Shown here piece after piece: positions 33,649 through 44,241 of a stretch of 53,258 nucleotides of DNA. The notes under the pieces were generated by a model. That model did no database searches. It was given only the letters and a program-made list of their open reading frames with translations, and had not been told where the DNA came from. A program made the position numbers and the translations under genes. How positions within the stretch are numbered: position 1 is the first letter of the stretch; every line of letters starts with the position of its first letter. The stretch is from Oxalobacteraceae bacterium (lineage in GTDB: Bacteria; Pseudomonadota; Gammaproteobacteria; Burkholderiales; Burkholderiaceae_D): NCBI GenBank assembly GCA_021768485.1, contig JAIZVZ010000017.1, forward strand, positions 1-53,258, in the 5' to 3' direction.

Positions 33649-34290
33649 ATGACGCAGCTGATCCTGATCCGCCACGGCGAGACCGTCTGGAATGCCCAGC
33701 AGCGGCTGCAGGGCCATAGCGATATCGCCCTCAATGCCCAGGGGCTGGAACAGGCCGCGGCGCTGGCGCGGGCCCTGGCGCATGAAACCATCGACGCCGT
33801 CATCGCCAGCGATCTGCTGCGCGCCCGCCAGACCGCGCAGCAGATCGCCGACCAGTGCGGCCTGTCTTTGCAGCAGATACCGAGCTTGCGCGAGCGCTGT
33901 TACGGCGCGTTCGAGGGCTTGACCTATGCGGAAATCGCGGCGCGTTACCCGGCCGAGTATGCGGCCTGGCAGCGGCGCGACATCGATAGCGTGATGCCGG
34001 CCGGCGAACGCCAGGCCGAGAGTTTTTTCCAGTTTAACCAGCGCGTGCTCGGCGCGCTGTATGCGTGCGGCGCGCGCCATCGCGGCCAGACCATTGTCGT
34101 GGTGGCGCATGGCGGCGTGCTGGAATGCGCCTATCGCGCCGCCCATGCGCTGCCGCTGGCCGAGCCGCGCCAGTTTTCGGTGCTTAATGCCAGCATCAAT
34201 CGTTTCGTCATCGATGGCGATACTTTACAATTGCGGGCGTGGGGCGAAATTGGCCATCTTGCGGGCCGGGTCATGAATAAGTTGATCTAA
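33649..34290 (+). CDS. Histidine phosphatase family protein (phosphoglycerate mutase-like)
   Basis: This 213-residue member of the branch-1 histidine phosphatase superfamily has the phospho-acceptor motif LIRHGETVWN (His9). It also has SDLLRARQTAQ, ERCYGAFEGLTYAEI and VVAHGGVLE with the second catalytic His. Homologues are named GpmB or CobC/alpha-ribazole phosphatase, but the sequence does not fix the substrate. A cofactor-dependent glycolytic mutase would be about 250 residues with extra loops, which are absent. It starts 6 bases after the YbhB gene; no strong ribosome site is visible (TTGTAAGCGGCG). Confidence 0.9.
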   Translation: MTQLILIRHGETVWNAQQRLQGHSDIALNAQGLEQAAALARALAHETIDAVIASDLLRARQTAQQIADQCGLSLQQIPSLRERCYGAFEGLTYAEIAARYPAEYAAWQRRDIDSVMPAGERQAESFFQFNQRVLGALYACGARHRGQTIVVVAHGGVLECAYRAAHALPLAEPRQFSVLNASINRFVIDGDTLQLRAWGEIGHLAGRVMNKLI

Positions 34291-34436
34291 TACCAATTTT
34301 TTTATCGCGCGCCCCAAGGCCAAATAGCGCAATTTTGCAAGGGTTCTCGCAAAAAAATAAAAAATAAGTTGCTTATTTATTGGGCAATACCTCGGTTAGA
34401 ATAACGTCTTCTCACCGTTATAAAAAAATCCTTCTC

Positions 34437-35453
34437 GTGCAAATCGGTCCTCACCTGCTACGCAATAATGTGTTCGTTGCCCCAATGGCAGGGGTCACCG
34501 ACCGGCCGTTTCGCCAATTGTGCAAGCAATTGGGGGCCGGTTATGCCGTCTCGGAAATGGCGGCATCCGATCCGCGTCTGTGGGCGTCCGACAAGAGTAG
34601 CCGGCGCATCAACCACGACGGCGAAATGGAGCCGAAGGCCGTGCAGATCGCCGGTTCCGATCCGGCCATGCTGGCTGCCTGCGCCAGATTCAATGTCGAC
34701 CACGGCGCCCAGATCATCGATATCAATATGGGCTGCCCGGTCAAAAAAGTGTGCAACAGCTGGTGCGGTTCGGCCCTGTTACAAAATGAAAGCCTGGTTG
34801 CCGCCATTCTCGAGGCCGTGGTGCGGGCGGTCGAGGTGCCGGTGACGCTGAAATTTCGCACCGGCTGGGACCGCGACAATAAAAATGCGCTGAACATTGC
34901 CAGAATCGCCGAGCAGGCCGGCATCGCCATGCTGACCTTGCATGGCCGCACGCGGGCCGACGGCTACAAGGGCGAGGCCGAGTACGACACGATTCGGGCG
35001 GTCAAGGCCGCCAGCCGGATTCCCGTGGTCGCCAATGGTGACATCACGAGCCCTGAAAAAGCGCGTTTCGTGCTCGAGGCGACGGGGGCCGATGCCGTCA
35101 TGGTCGGCCGCGCCGCGCAGGGGCGGCCGTGGATTTTTCGCGAAATCGCGCATTATCTGCGTACCGGCACGCATTTGCCGGCGCCGCGGGTGGACGAGGC
35201 AAGGCAATTGATGCACGAGCATTTGCTGGCCCATTATGCGTTTTACGGCGATTTTCTCGGCGTGCGCACGGCGCGCAAGCATATCGGCTGGTATGTGCGC
35301 GATTTGCCGGGCGGCGAGGCGTTTCGGCAGGCGATGAACCGGCTCGAGGCGTGCGACGTCCAACTGGCAGCAGTCGACCAGTTTTTTTCTTCGCAACTGC
35401 AATACGGTGAGTGTTTGCAATACGGTCTGTTTGACGAAAAGGTTGCCGCCTGA
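34437..35453 (+). CDS. dusB: tRNA-dihydrouridine synthase B
   Basis: This FMN enzyme reduces uridine-17 in the D-loop of tRNAs. The start is placed at GTG 34437 because VQIGPHLLRNNVFVAPMAGVTDRPF aligns with the E. coli DusB N-terminus. The frame is open further to a TTG at 34380. That gives 338 residues, near the usual 321-350. Motifs are APMAGVTDRPFR (FMN phosphate), INMGCPVKKVC with the catalytic Cys, LKFRTGWD, LHGRTRADGYKGEA, and VVANGDITSPEKA/VMVGRAAQGRPW. It is followed by fis after 95 bases, the classical dusB-fis arrangement. Confidence 0.95.
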   Translation: MQIGPHLLRNNVFVAPMAGVTDRPFRQLCKQLGAGYAVSEMAASDPRLWASDKSSRRINHDGEMEPKAVQIAGSDPAMLAACARFNVDHGAQIIDINMGCPVKKVCNSWCGSALLQNESLVAAILEAVVRAVEVPVTLKFRTGWDRDNKNALNIARIAEQAGIAMLTLHGRTRADGYKGEAEYDTIRAVKAASRIPVVANGDITSPEKARFVLEATGADAVMVGRAAQGRPWIFREIAHYLRTGTHLPAPRVDEARQLMHEHLLAHYAFYGDFLGVRTARKHIGWYVRDLPGGEAFRQAMNRLEACDVQLAAVDQFFSSQLQYGECLQYGLFDEKVAA

Positions 35454-35498
35454 CGTGGCCCCATTTTGAGATGTAACGTCAACCATCATAATAAACAA

Positions 35499-35526
35499 GC
35501 ATGAGCATGCAAATCATGCATCATGC
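35499..35526. promoter_or_regulatory. Palindrome with a Fis-like site upstream of fis
   Basis: GCATGA (35499-35504) and TCATGC (35521-35526) flank CATG...CATG. The central 15 bases (35505-35519) GCATGCAAATCATGC fit the degenerate Fis consensus G-N3-R-N2-W-N2-Y-N3-C with an A/T core. It lies 22-49 bases before the fis start codon in the dusB-fis gap. Autoregulation by Fis is inference. Confidence 0.4.
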
Positions 35527-35548
35527 CTACTATCGCTAAGCACAAAAT

Positions 35549-35782
35549 ATGAGCAAAGAAAGTATTCAGCAAGTCGTCCAGCAAAGCCTGGAAACTTATT
35601 TTAACGACTTGGGAGAGCAACAAGCGTCCAATATCTACGACATGGTCGTGCAAACCGTCGAAAAGCCGATACTGCAGGTCGTCATGCTGCGCGCCGACGG
35701 CAACCAGTCGCAGGCGGCAGATATGCTGGGCATTAATCGCAATACCTTGCGCAAGAAATTGCAGCAGCACGGCTTGCTGTAA
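35549..35782 (+). CDS. fis: Nucleoid protein Fis
   Basis: This small DNA-bending nucleoid protein activates rRNA promoters and shapes chromosome architecture. The 77-residue product is shorter than E. coli Fis (98), as is usual in betaproteobacteria. It keeps the dimer helices ([13 protein letters not shown]) and the helix-turn-helix [20 protein letters not shown]. The E. coli beta-hairpin arm involved in Hin/Gin activation appears reduced. It is downstream of dusB and may be cotranscribed with it; a Fis-like palindrome precedes it. Confidence 0.94.
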   Translation: MSKESIQQVVQQSLETYFNDLGEQQASNIYDMVVQTVEKPILQVVMLRADGNQSQAADMLGINRNTLRKKLQQHGLL

Positions 35783-35806
35783 GCGGCTGCCGGCGGCGCG
35801 TTATTT

Positions 35807-35842
35807 TTTGCGCGCCATTCACTCTTTGCGCGCCACTCATTC
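35807..35842. repeat. 18-bp tandem duplication between fis and purH
   Basis: TTTGCGCGCCATTCACTC (35807-35824) is followed directly by TTTGCGCGCCACTCATTC (35825-35842), with 16 of 18 positions identical. It lies in the purH 5' region, 23 bases before the start codon. Confidence 0.85.
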
Positions 35843-35864
35843 TTTATCTACGTATCTGTCCATC

Positions 35865-37436
35865 ATGATCAAACAAGCTCTTATTTCCGTTTCCGATAAA
35901 ACCGGCGTGCTCGACCTTGCGCGCGCCTTGTCCGGACTCGGCGTCAGTATTTTGTCGACCGGCGGCACCGCCAAACTCTTGCTCGAAAACGGCGTGGCGG
36001 TGACCGAAGTGGCCGATTACACAGGTTTTCCCGAAATGCTGGACGGCCGCGTCAAGACTCTGCATCCCAAGGTTCACGGCGGCATTCTGGCCCGGCGCGA
36101 CCTGGCCGAGCATGGCGCCGCGCTCGCTGCGCACGGCATTCCGACCATCGACATGGTGGTGGTCAATCTGTATCCGTTCCAGCAAACGGTGGCCAAGGAC
36201 GAGTGTTCGCTGGCCGACGCCATCGAAAACATCGATATCGGCGGTCCGGCCATGCTGCGCTCGGCGGCGAAAAACCACGCTGACGTGGTGGTGGTGTGCG
36301 ATCCGGCCGACTACGGCCAGGTGCTGGCTGAAATTCGCGGCGGTGAGGTGTGCTATGCCACCAAGTTTGCGCTGGCCAAAAAAGTCTTTGCCCACACCGC
36401 GCAATACGACAGCGCCATCACCAATTACCTGACCAGCCTCGGCCCGGACCAGGCGCATGCCACGCGCAGTGCCTTCCCGGCCACCCTGAACCTGCATTTC
36501 GATAAAGTGCAAGAAATGCGCTACGGCGAAAATCCGCATCAGGCCGCCGCTTTTTACCGCGATATCGAGCGCGTCGACGGCGCGCTGGCGAACTATACGC
36601 AATTGCAGGGCAAGGAACTGTCGTACAACAATATCGCCGACGCCGATGCGGCCTGGGAATGCGTCAAGACCATGTCGGACGCCCACGCCGTGCCGGCCTG
36701 CGTCATCATCAAGCATGCCAATCCGTGCGGCGTGGCGCTTGGCGCCAGCGCCTTCGAGGCTTACAGCAAGGCCTTGCAGACCGACCCGACCTCGGCTTTC
36801 GGCGGCATCATCGCCTTCAATTGCGAAGTCGACGGCAAAACCGCCGAAGCGGTGGCCAAGCAGTTCGTCGAAGTCTTGATCGCGCCGGCCTTCAGCAGCG
36901 AAGCGCGGCAAGTCATCCACGCCAAGCAGAATGTGCGCGTGCTCGAGATCCCTTTGGGCGCCGGCGCCAACCGCTACGACGTCAAGCGCGTCGGCGGCGG
37001 CCTGCTGGTGCAGACGCCCGATACGCGCAATGTGCTGCCGGCCGAATTCAAGGTCGTCACCACCGTGCAGCCGACGCCGCAGCAATTGCAGGACCTGGCC
37101 TTCGCCTGGCGCGTGGCCAAGTTCGTCAAGTCGAACGCCATCGTGTTTTGCGCCAACGGCATGACCATGGGCGTCGGCGCCGGCCAGATGAGCCGCGTCG
37201 ATTCGGCCCGCATCGCCGGCATCAAGGCCAACAACGCCGGCCTGAGCCTGCAGGGCACGGCGGTGGCCTCGGATGCGTTTTTCCCGTTCCGCGACGGCCT
37301 CGAGGTGGTGATCGATGCCGGCGCCACCTGCGTGATCCAGCCGGGCGGTTCGATGCGCGACCAGGAAGTGATCGACTGCGCCAACGAGCGCGGCATTGCG
37401 ATGCTCTATACCGGCACGCGGCATTTCCGGCATTGA
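35865..37436 (+). CDS. purH: Bifunctional AICAR formyltransferase / IMP cyclohydrolase
   Basis: This enzyme catalyses the last two steps of IMP synthesis. The 523-residue product begins [20 protein letters not shown] at ATG 35865; a further 19 codons upstream are open but fall in the 18-bp duplication. The MGS-like cyclohydrolase domain (about 1-145) has [11 protein letters not shown] and [11 protein letters not shown]. The transformylase domain follows, with the catalytic KHANPCG motif and RYGENPHQ. No strong Shine-Dalgarno is visible (TATCTGTCCATC precedes). ruvC follows 32 bases later. Confidence 0.97.
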   Translation: MIKQALISVSDKTGVLDLARALSGLGVSILSTGGTAKLLLENGVAVTEVADYTGFPEMLDGRVKTLHPKVHGGILARRDLAEHGAALAAHGIPTIDMVVVNLYPFQQTVAKDECSLADAIENIDIGGPAMLRSAAKNHADVVVVCDPADYGQVLAEIRGGEVCYATKFALAKKVFAHTAQYDSAITNYLTSLGPDQAHATRSAFPATLNLHFDKVQEMRYGENPHQAAAFYRDIERVDGALANYTQLQGKELSYNNIADADAAWECVKTMSDAHAVPACVIIKHANPCGVALGASAFEAYSKALQTDPTSAFGGIIAFNCEVDGKTAEAVAKQFVEVLIAPAFSSEARQVIHAKQNVRVLEIPLGAGANRYDVKRVGGGLLVQTPDTRNVLPAEFKVVTTVQPTPQQLQDLAFAWRVAKFVKSNAIVFCANGMTMGVGAGQMSRVDSARIAGIKANNAGLSLQGTAVASDAFFPFRDGLEVVIDAGATCVIQPGGSMRDQEVIDCANERGIAMLYTGTRHFRH

Positions 37437-37468
37437 GTTGACATCGAGTCGGCATAGGTGAGCCTGCG

Positions 37469-38008
37469 ATGATCATCCTCGGTATCGATCCAGGCCTGCG
37501 CACGACCGGGTTTGGGGTCATTGAAAAAAACGGCAGCAAGCTCGGCTATATCGCCTCCGGCACCATCAGCACCGATGCCGCCACCGATCTGCCGGCCCGC
37601 CTGAAAGTGATTTTCCAGGGCGTGGCCGAGATCGTGCGCACTTATGGCCCCGATTGCGCCGCCATCGAAAAAGTTTTCGTCAACGTCAATCCGCAATCGA
37701 CGCTGCTGCTGGGGCAGGCGCGCGGCGCGGCGATCAGTTCGCTGGTGGCCACCGATTTGCTGGTGGCCGAGTATACGGCGCTGCAAGTCAAGCAAGCGGT
37801 GGTCGGCCACGGCAAGGCGCAAAAAGAGCAGGTGCAAGAGATGGTGGTGCGCCTGCTGCAGATGGGCGGCACGCCGGGCACCGATGCCGCCGATGCGCTG
37901 GGCGTGGCGATCTGCCACGCCAACAGCCGCGATGCCCTGGCGCTGCTGGGCACCCTGGCGCCCGGCTTGCGCGGCCTGAGCATGAAGCGCGGGCGGCTGA
38001 TCGGCTAG
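37469..38008 (+). CDS. ruvC: Holliday junction resolvase RuvC
   Basis: This endonuclease cuts Holliday junctions during recombinational repair, together with RuvAB. The 179-residue product has the catalytic acidic residues in [14 protein letters not shown] (Asp7), AIEKVFVN (Glu) and the C-terminal HANSRDAL region preceded by [12 protein letters not shown]. It has TGAGCCTGCG upstream of the ATG. Its TAG stop lies in a 7-bp tandem duplication (38003-38016). ruvA follows after 112 bases; no LexA-type box is visible between them. Confidence 0.96.
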   Translation: MIILGIDPGLRTTGFGVIEKNGSKLGYIASGTISTDAATDLPARLKVIFQGVAEIVRTYGPDCAAIEKVFVNVNPQSTLLLGQARGAAISSLVATDLLVAEYTALQVKQAVVGHGKAQKEQVQEMVVRLLQMGGTPGTDAADALGVAICHANSRDALALLGTLAPGLRGLSMKRGRLIG

Positions 38009-38016
38009 CGGCTAGC
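38003..38016. repeat. 7-bp duplication at the ruvC stop codon
   Basis: GGCTAGC occurs twice in tandem (38003-38009, 38010-38016), placing a second TAG just after the ruvC stop at 38006-38008. Confidence 0.75.
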
Positions 38017-38120
38017 GGCCACCGTTTGGGCCCGCGTCCGGCCGTGCATCGCCAGGCAGGGTGTAGGGGTAGGCGACGGTCTATTGTATGATAGCCAGAC
38101 TGATTTAGAAAAAGGGCACC

Positions 38121-38699
38121 ATGATAGGCCGTCTCTCCGGTATTTTGCTTGAAAAAAACCCGCCGCAACTGCTGGTCGATTGCCACGGTGTCGGCTACGA
38201 AGTCGATGTCTCGATGACCACGTTTTACAACTTGCCGCCGCTCGGTGAGAAGGTCACCCTGTTTACCCACATGGCGGTGCGCGAAGACGCCCATCTGCTG
38301 TACGGTTTCGGCCATCACGATGAGCGGCGCGTATTCCGGCAACTGATCAAGATCTCGGGTGTCGGTGCCCGAACTGCGCTGGCCATCCTGTCGGGCATGT
38401 CGATTGCCGACCTGGCGCAGGCGGTCACCCTGCAAGAGCCGGCGCGCCTGGTCAAGGTGCCCGGCATCGGTAAAAAGACGGCCGAGCGCCTGCTGCTCGA
38501 GTTGAAAGGCAAGCTGGGCGCCGAGCTCGCCGCCGGCGGCGCCGCCGCGCTGCCCGACGCCAGTTCCGATATCCTGAACGCCTTGCTGGCGCTCGGTTAC
38601 TCCGACAAGGAGAGCGTACTGGCGATGAAGCAGGTGCCGGCCACCGCCAGCGTTTCCGACGGCATCAAATTGGCGCTCAAGGCATTGTCCAAAGGATGA
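38121..38699 (+). CDS. ruvA: Holliday junction DNA helicase subunit RuvA
   Basis: The RuvA tetramer holds the Holliday junction and docks the RuvB motor. The 192-residue product starts [12 protein letters not shown] (OB-fold domain I). It has the helix-hairpin-helix motifs [14 protein letters not shown] and [18 protein letters not shown] in domain II, and a C-terminal domain III that contacts RuvB. The ribosome site AAAAAGGGCACC is good. A TATGAT about 35 bases upstream could be a -10. ruvB follows after 10 bases. Confidence 0.97.
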   Translation: MIGRLSGILLEKNPPQLLVDCHGVGYEVDVSMTTFYNLPPLGEKVTLFTHMAVREDAHLLYGFGHHDERRVFRQLIKISGVGARTALAILSGMSIADLAQAVTLQEPARLVKVPGIGKKTAERLLLELKGKLGAELAAGGAAALPDASSDILNALLALGYSDKESVLAMKQVPATASVSDGIKLALKALSKG

Positions 38700-38709
38700 G
38701 TAAACAGCG

Positions 38710-39762
38710 ATGAGCATACAAACCGACAGCTTTACTGAACAGCGCATCATTGCCGCCACACCGTCCTCGCCGAATGAAGAGGCGATCGAACGCGCGCTGC
38801 GGCCCAAGCAGCTCGACGATTACGTCGGCCAGGAAAAAATCCGCGGCCAGCTCGAAATTTTCATCACCGCCGCCCGCCAGCGCGGCGAAGCGCTCGACCA
38901 TACCTTGCTGTTCGGCCCGCCGGGCCTGGGCAAGACCACGCTGGCGCACATCATTGCGCGCGAAATGGGCGTCAACCTGCGCCAGACTTCGGGCCCGGTG
39001 CTGGAACGCCCGGGCGACCTGGCGGCGATCCTGACCAATCTGGAAGCCAATGACGTCCTGTTCATCGACGAGATTCACCGGCTGTCGCCGGTGGTCGAGG
39101 AAATCCTGTATCCGGCGCTGGAAGACTATCAGATCGACATCATGATCGGCGAAGGGCCGGGCGCGCGCTCGGTCAAGCTCGATCTGCAGCCGTTCACCCT
39201 GGTCGGCGCCACCACGCGCGCCGGCATGCTGACCAATCCGCTACGCGACCGCTTCGGCATCGTCGCCCGACTCGAATTTTATACGCCCGATGAATTGACG
39301 CGCATCGTCATGCGCAGTTCCAGCCTGCTCAATGCGCCCATCGTCGACGACGGCGCGCGCGAGATCGCCCGCCGTTCGCGCGGCACGCCGCGTATCGCCA
39401 ACCGGCTGCTGCGCCGGGTGCGCGATTTTGCCGAAGTCAAAAGCAATGGCGAAATCACCAAGCAGGTCGCCGATGCGGCGCTGGCCATGCTCGATGTCGA
39501 TAGCGTCGGCTTCGATGTCATGGACCGTAAGCTGCTCGAAGCGGTCCTGTTCAAGTTCGGCGGCGGTCCGGTCGGCATCGGCAATCTGGCGGCCGCCATC
39601 GGCGAAGAAGCCGATACCATCGAAGATGTGCTCGAGCCGTATCTGATCCAGCAGGGCTATCTGCAGCGCACGCCGCGCGGCCGGGTGGCCACGCCGGCCG
39701 CCTACACCCACTTCGGCGTGGCGGCGCCGAGCACCGGGCCGAACGGCCAGCTGTGGGATTGA
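38710..39762 (+). CDS. ruvB: Holliday junction branch migration ATPase RuvB
   Basis: This AAA+ motor drives branch migration. The 350-residue product has Walker [10 protein letters not shown], Walker [11 protein letters not shown], sensor GATTRAGML, arginine-finger region PLRDRFG, and the C-terminal winged-helix domain ([13 protein letters not shown]). It probably forms one operon with ruvA. It ends only 7 bases before the convergent epimerase gene, with no space for a terminator. Confidence 0.97.
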   Translation: MSIQTDSFTEQRIIAATPSSPNEEAIERALRPKQLDDYVGQEKIRGQLEIFITAARQRGEALDHTLLFGPPGLGKTTLAHIIAREMGVNLRQTSGPVLERPGDLAAILTNLEANDVLFIDEIHRLSPVVEEILYPALEDYQIDIMIGEGPGARSVKLDLQPFTLVGATTRAGMLTNPLRDRFGIVARLEFYTPDELTRIVMRSSSLLNAPIVDDGAREIARRSRGTPRIANRLLRRVRDFAEVKSNGEITKQVADAALAMLDVDSVGFDVMDRKLLEAVLFKFGGGPVGIGNLAAAIGEEADTIEDVLEPYLIQQGYLQRTPRGRVATPAAYTHFGVAAPSTGPNGQLWD

Positions 39763-39769
39763 ACCTCGG

Positions 39770-40741
39770 CTAGAGCGCCGACCTGGGCCCGGCTTGAAGC
39801 AGGCTGGCCAGCGCGCCGCGCAACTCCGGATAGACAAAGGCAAAGCCCTGCGCCTGCAGGCGCTGCGGCGTCACGCGCTGCCCTTCGAGCAGCAGGTCGG
39901 CCTGCTCCCCGAGCAGCAAGCGCATGGCGAAGGCCGGCGTCGGCAAAATACACGGCCGATGGCACAGCTCGGCGGCGGTCGCGCTGAACTGCTGTTGCGG
40001 CACCGCTTGCGGCGCCGTGAAATTATAGGCGCCGGCCTCGCCGGCAGCCGATTCGGCACGCGCATGGCGGCGCCAGATATGCGCGATCGCGCGCAGCAAA
40101 TCGTCGACATGAATCCACGACAGCCATTGGCGGCCGCTGCCCAGCGGGCCGCCCAGGCCGAGCCGGATCGGCAGCATCATCATCGGCAAGGCGCCCTGCT
40201 CGCCGAGCACCAGGCCGAAGCGCATGCGGACCACGCGCACGCCGAGAGCGCTGGCACCCTCGGCCGCGTTTTCCCATTCCTGACATAGCTGCGACATGAA
40301 GATCGCTTGCGGCGGGCTGTCTTCAGTCAGTGGCGTGTCGTCGCCTTGCGGCTCGATGCCGTAGTAACCGATGGCCGAGGCCGACAGCAGCAACTCCGGT
40401 TTGTGGCTGGCGGCGGCCATCCATTGCACGAGTTGATTGGTCAGCCGGGTGCGGCTCTCGCGCAGCACGGTCTTGCGCCTGTCGCTCCAGCGCGGGCCGA
40501 GGATGCGGGCCCCGGCCAGGTTGACGACGACCTGCACCGGCGGCGTCGGCGCGAACCCCGTCAGGCTGGCGATGGCGGCGACGCGCCGGTGGAACAACTG
40601 CAGCGCGCGCTCGGGATGGCGGCTCAGGACGGTCACCTGGTGGCCATCGGCCAGCAGCGCATGCACCAGATGGCGGCCGATGAAACCGGTGGCGCCGCTG
40701 ACCAGCACGTGCGTTTGCTTATCGCTGAAATGCAGGGGCAT
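39770..40741 (-). CDS. TIGR01777-family NAD(P)-dependent epimerase-like protein
   Basis: The 323-residue extended-SDR protein (YfcH/SulA-like) has the Rossmann motif VSGATGFIGRHLVHAL at residues 14-29. It also has VVNLAGARILGPRWSDRRK, the SAIGYYG active-site motif (YxxxK-type position altered), and a C-terminal DUF1731-like domain (LLEGQRVTPQRLQAQGF). The substrate is unknown. It is first of two minus-strand genes with DUF2147 upstream (35-base gap) and is convergent with ruvB. Confidence 0.92.
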   Translation of the reverse strand: MPLHFSDKQTHVLVSGATGFIGRHLVHALLADGHQVTVLSRHPERALQLFHRRVAAIASLTGFAPTPPVQVVVNLAGARILGPRWSDRRKTVLRESRTRLTNQLVQWMAAASHKPELLLSASAIGYYGIEPQGDDTPLTEDSPPQAIFMSQLCQEWENAAEGASALGVRVVRMRFGLVLGEQGALPMMMLPIRLGLGGPLGSGRQWLSWIHVDDLLRAIAHIWRRHARAESAAGEAGAYNFTAPQAVPQQQFSATAAELCHRPCILPTPAFAMRLLLGEQADLLLEGQRVTPQRLQAQGFAFVYPELRGALASLLQAGPRSAL

Positions 40742-40776
40742 AGGACAGCCTCCGGTCGGGTTTTACTTCCGTGTCG

Positions 40777-41370
40777 CTATTTTTTCGGCGCAGTTGTCGG
40801 CGCAGTTGTCGGCGTAGTTGTCGGCATTGGCGCCGGCGTGGTTGTCGGCACTGCCGCCGGCGCTGCCGCTGGTACTGCAGCCGGCGTGGTTGTCGGTACT
40901 GCCGCCGGCGTTGCGTCCTCATGCTGGCGCAGCCATACCTGGCTGCGGCCGATCAGCGGCATGCCGATATAGCCGCTTACCGACAATTTTCTGCCGCCGT
41001 CGACCAGTGACATCCGGCTGCGATAGATTTCGCCGTTTTCGGGGTCGAGAATCTGGCCGCCGCTATAGCTGCCGCCGTCTTTTTTCAGACCCCACATGAA
41101 GACCATGCCGATGATGGGCTGATTGTGGTGCTCGTCGGTACACTTGCTGCACAGCGGGTTTGGCTCCTGGCCCGGTGCCTGAAACAACTTTTCTATCTTG
41201 CCTTGATAACTGCCGTTGACTTCGGAAATGCGGATCAGCGCTTTCGGTTTGCCGCTGACGTCATCGATGTTTTTCCACAGGCCCAGCGGCGATTTGAGGT
41301 CGGTCGCCAGCGCCGAAGCGCCCGTCACCAGCAATGCGCCGGCGAGCAGGCAAGACAGGGATTGCTTCAT
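40777..41370 (-). CDS. DUF2147 exported protein with Pro/Thr/Ala repeat tail
   Basis: The 197-residue product has a Sec signal peptide (cleavage near ASALA-TD, residue 22) and a DUF2147 domain (about 25-150). The latter is a small lipocalin-like exported domain of unknown function, with PLGLWKNIDDVSGKPKA and GGQILDPENGEIYRS. A CSKC pair (about 74-77) could bind metal or form a disulfide. The last 45 residues are degenerate PTTTPAAVP-type repeats ending TAPKK, encoded by GTTGTCGGC-like DNA repeats. Ribosome site AGGAGACTTGC is strong. It lies 36 bases downstream of valS, on the same strand. Confidence 0.88.
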   Translation of the reverse strand: MKQSLSCLLAGALLVTGASALATDLKSPLGLWKNIDDVSGKPKALIRISEVNGSYQGKIEKLFQAPGQEPNPLCSKCTDEHHNQPIIGMVFMWGLKKDGGSYSGGQILDPENGEIYRSRMSLVDGGRKLSVSGYIGMPLIGRSQVWLRQHEDATPAAVPTTTPAAVPAAAPAAVPTTTPAPMPTTTPTTAPTTAPKK

Positions 41371-41406
41371 GCAAGTCTCCTTTAAACATCTCCTTCCATG
41401 CTGCCG

Positions 41407-44241
41407 TCAGGCCGGCAGTTTGCCAAGCTGCTCATGCAGTTTTTCGAGCGTTGCGGAAAAGCTGCTCAAGCGTGCATTCTCTTGCGCGACCACTGCCGCC
41501 GGCGCCCGGGCCACGAAACTCTCGTTGCCGAGCTTGGCATTGACCTTGGCCACTTCGCCGTCGAGGCGGGCGATTTCTTTCGAGATGCGCTCGCGTTCGG
41601 CCTTGACGTCGATCTCGACCTTGAGCATCAACTTGGTCGAGCCGACCACCGCCACCGCCGCCGGCGATTCAGGCAAGGCATCGACCACCAGCACTTCGGA
41701 CAATTTGCCCAGGCCTTGCAGATAGGGGGCGAACGTCAGCAAATGCTGCTTGTCGGCGGCATTGGCCGCTTCGATGATCAGCGGCACGCGCAGCGCCGGC
41801 GACAATTGCATTTCGCCGCGCAGATTGCGGCAGGCGTCGGTCAGGGCCTTGAACTGCGTCATCCAGGCTTCGGCTTTTTCGTCGAGCTTGGCTTCGTTCA
41901 TCTCGGGATAGGTTTGCACCATGATCGAGTCGCCATCCATCTTGAACGGTACGCCAGCCAGCGGCGCGATACTTTGCCATAGCGCTTCGGTGACGAAAGG
42001 GATGACCGGATGGGCCATGCGCAGCGTGGTTTCCAGCACGCGCAGCAGGGTGCGGCGCGTGGCGCGCTGCTGTTCCGCCGTGCCGTGCTGGATCTGCACC
42101 TTGGCCACTTCCAGATACCAGTCGCAATACTCGTCCCAGACGAACTGATAGATGCTCGAGGCGATATTGTCGAAGCGGTAGTCGGCAAAGCCCTTGGCCA
42201 GTTCGCCTTCGGTGCGTTGCAGCGTCGAGGCGATCCAGCGGTCGGCGTGCGAGTAGTCGAGGCCGGCGTCATCGGCTGCCAGCGTCACGCCGCAGTCCTG
42301 GTCGACCGTATTCATCATCACGAAGCGCGTCGCATTCCACAGTTTGTTGCAGAAATTGCGGTAGCCTTCGCAGCGGCCGAGGTCGAAATTGATGTTGCGG
42401 CCCAGCGAGGCGTAACTGGCCATGGTAAAGCGCACGGCGTCGGTGCCGTAGGCGCCGATCCCGCCCGGGAATTCCTTGCGCGTGGCCTTGGCGATTTTTT
42501 CGGCATCGCGCGGGTTCATCAGGCCGGTGGTGCGCTTGCCGACCAGGGCGTCGACCCCGATGCCGTCGATCAGGTCGATCGGGTCGAGCGTATTGCCCTT
42601 CGATTTGGACATCTTCTGACCCGACGAATCGCGCACCAGACCGTGCACATAGACGGTCTTGAACGGGATCTGGCCGGTAAAATGGCAAGTCATCATGACC
42701 ATGCGCGCGACCCAGAAAAAGATGATGTCGAAACCGGTCACCAGCACCGACGACGGCATGAAGGCCTTCAGATCCGGCGTCTGTTCGGGCCAGCCGAGCG
42801 TTGAGAACGGCACCAGCGCCGACGAGAACCAGGTGTCGAGCACATCGGCGTCGCGCGTCAGGGCCGAGGTGCTGCCGGCCGCCAGTGCCTTGGCCCTGGC
42901 TTCGGCCTCGCTCTTGGCGACAAAAATACGGCCTTCTGCATCGTACCAGGCCGGGATTTGATGGCCCCACCACAGCTGGCGCGAGATGCACCAGTCCTGG
43001 ATGTTTTCGAGCCACTGGTTGTAGGTGGTGCTCCAGTTTTCGGGCACGAACTTGATGTCGCCGTTGGCCACTTTTTCCAGCGCCACTTCGGCAATCGATT
43101 TGCCGGGATTGAAGGTGCCTTCGGGCGCGGCCTTGCTCATGGCGACAAACCACTGGTCGGTCAGCATCGGTTCGATGACGACGCCGGTGCGGTCGCCGCG
43201 CGGCACCATCAGCTTGTGCGGCTTGACTTCGGCCAGCAGGCCGAGGGCGTCGAGGTCGGCCACGATTTTTTTGCGCGCCACAAAACGGTCCAGACCCTGA
43301 TAGGCCACTGGCGCCAGTTCGTTGATCTTGGCGTCGAGCGTCAGGATGCTGATTTTTTCCAGATTGTGGCGCTGGCCGACCTGGTAATCGTTGAAGTCGT
43401 GGGCCGGCGTGATCTTGACGCAACCGGTGCCGAAGGCCTTGTCGACGTATTCGTCGGCGATGATCGGGATCAGGCGGTCGCACAGAGGCAGCTTGAGCAG
43501 CTTGCCGACCAGATGGGCATAGCGCTCGTCGGTGGGGTCGACCGCCACGGCGACGTCGCCGAGCAGGGTTTCTGGACGTGTGGTGGCGACCGTCAGGCCG
43601 CGCACGCCGTCGAGCGGGCCGTCGGCAAATTCATAGACGATGTGCCACATGCTGCCGTCTTCTTCTTCCGACACCACTTCGAGGTCCGAGACCGCCGTGC
43701 CGAGCACCGGATCCCAGTTGACCAGGCGCTTGCCGCGGTAAATCAGGCCTTGTTCGAACAGTTTGACGAACACTTCGGTGACCACTTTCGAGCGCGGTTC
43801 GTCCATCGTGAAGTATTCGCGTTGCCAGTCGGCCGACGCGCCCAGGCGGCGCATCTGGCCGAAAATGGTGGCGCCCGATTGTTCTTTCCATTCCCAGACC
43901 TTGTCGACGAATTTTTCGCGGCCGAGGTCATGGCGCGAGATTTTCTGGGCGTCGAGCTGGCGTTCGACCACGATCTGGGTGGCGATGCCGGCATGGTCGG
44001 CGCCCGGAATCCAGGCCGTATTGAAGCCGCGCATGCGGTGATAACGCGTCAAGCCATCCATGATGGTCTGGTTGAAGGCGTGCCCCATGTGCAGGGTGCC
44101 GGTCACGTTCGGCGGCGGCAGCTGGATCGCAAATGCCGGTTTGGCGGCATCCATGCTGGCGGCAAAATAGCCGCGCTGCTCCCATTCGGTGCGCCAGTGT
44201 TTTTCAATTTCTTGGGGGTCGAACGATTTGGCTAATTCCAT
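41407..44241 (-). CDS. valS: Valyl-tRNA synthetase
   Basis: This class Ia enzyme charges tRNA-Val and edits misactivated threonine. The 944-residue product starts [20 protein letters not shown] at 44241; the frame is open 60 codons further but that extension is not family-like. Motifs are the HIGH-type [13 protein letters not shown], the editing CP1 domain ([16 protein letters not shown]), KMSKS in [14 protein letters not shown], and a C-terminal coiled-coil arm (about 880-944). Divergent from uvrD across 266 bases in which I see no RNA leader or T-box. Confidence 0.97.
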   Translation of the reverse strand: MELAKSFDPQEIEKHWRTEWEQRGYFAASMDAAKPAFAIQLPPPNVTGTLHMGHAFNQTIMDGLTRYHRMRGFNTAWIPGADHAGIATQIVVERQLDAQKISRHDLGREKFVDKVWEWKEQSGATIFGQMRRLGASADWQREYFTMDEPRSKVVTEVFVKLFEQGLIYRGKRLVNWDPVLGTAVSDLEVVSEEEDGSMWHIVYEFADGPLDGVRGLTVATTRPETLLGDVAVAVDPTDERYAHLVGKLLKLPLCDRLIPIIADEYVDKAFGTGCVKITPAHDFNDYQVGQRHNLEKISILTLDAKINELAPVAYQGLDRFVARKKIVADLDALGLLAEVKPHKLMVPRGDRTGVVIEPMLTDQWFVAMSKAAPEGTFNPGKSIAEVALEKVANGDIKFVPENWSTTYNQWLENIQDWCISRQLWWGHQIPAWYDAEGRIFVAKSEAEARAKALAAGSTSALTRDADVLDTWFSSALVPFSTLGWPEQTPDLKAFMPSSVLVTGFDIIFFWVARMVMMTCHFTGQIPFKTVYVHGLVRDSSGQKMSKSKGNTLDPIDLIDGIGVDALVGKRTTGLMNPRDAEKIAKATRKEFPGGIGAYGTDAVRFTMASYASLGRNINFDLGRCEGYRNFCNKLWNATRFVMMNTVDQDCGVTLAADDAGLDYSHADRWIASTLQRTEGELAKGFADYRFDNIASSIYQFVWDEYCDWYLEVAKVQIQHGTAEQQRATRRTLLRVLETTLRMAHPVIPFVTEALWQSIAPLAGVPFKMDGDSIMVQTYPEMNEAKLDEKAEAWMTQFKALTDACRNLRGEMQLSPALRVPLIIEAANAADKQHLLTFAPYLQGLGKLSEVLVVDALPESPAAVAVVGSTKLMLKVEIDVKAERERISKEIARLDGEVAKVNAKLGNESFVARAPAAVVAQENARLSSFSATLEKLHEQLGKLPA

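Noticed and set aside
37436-38120. LexA (SOS) box upstream of ruvC or ruvA
   Set aside because: No CTGT-N8-ACAG match in the purH-ruvC or ruvC-ruvA spacers.
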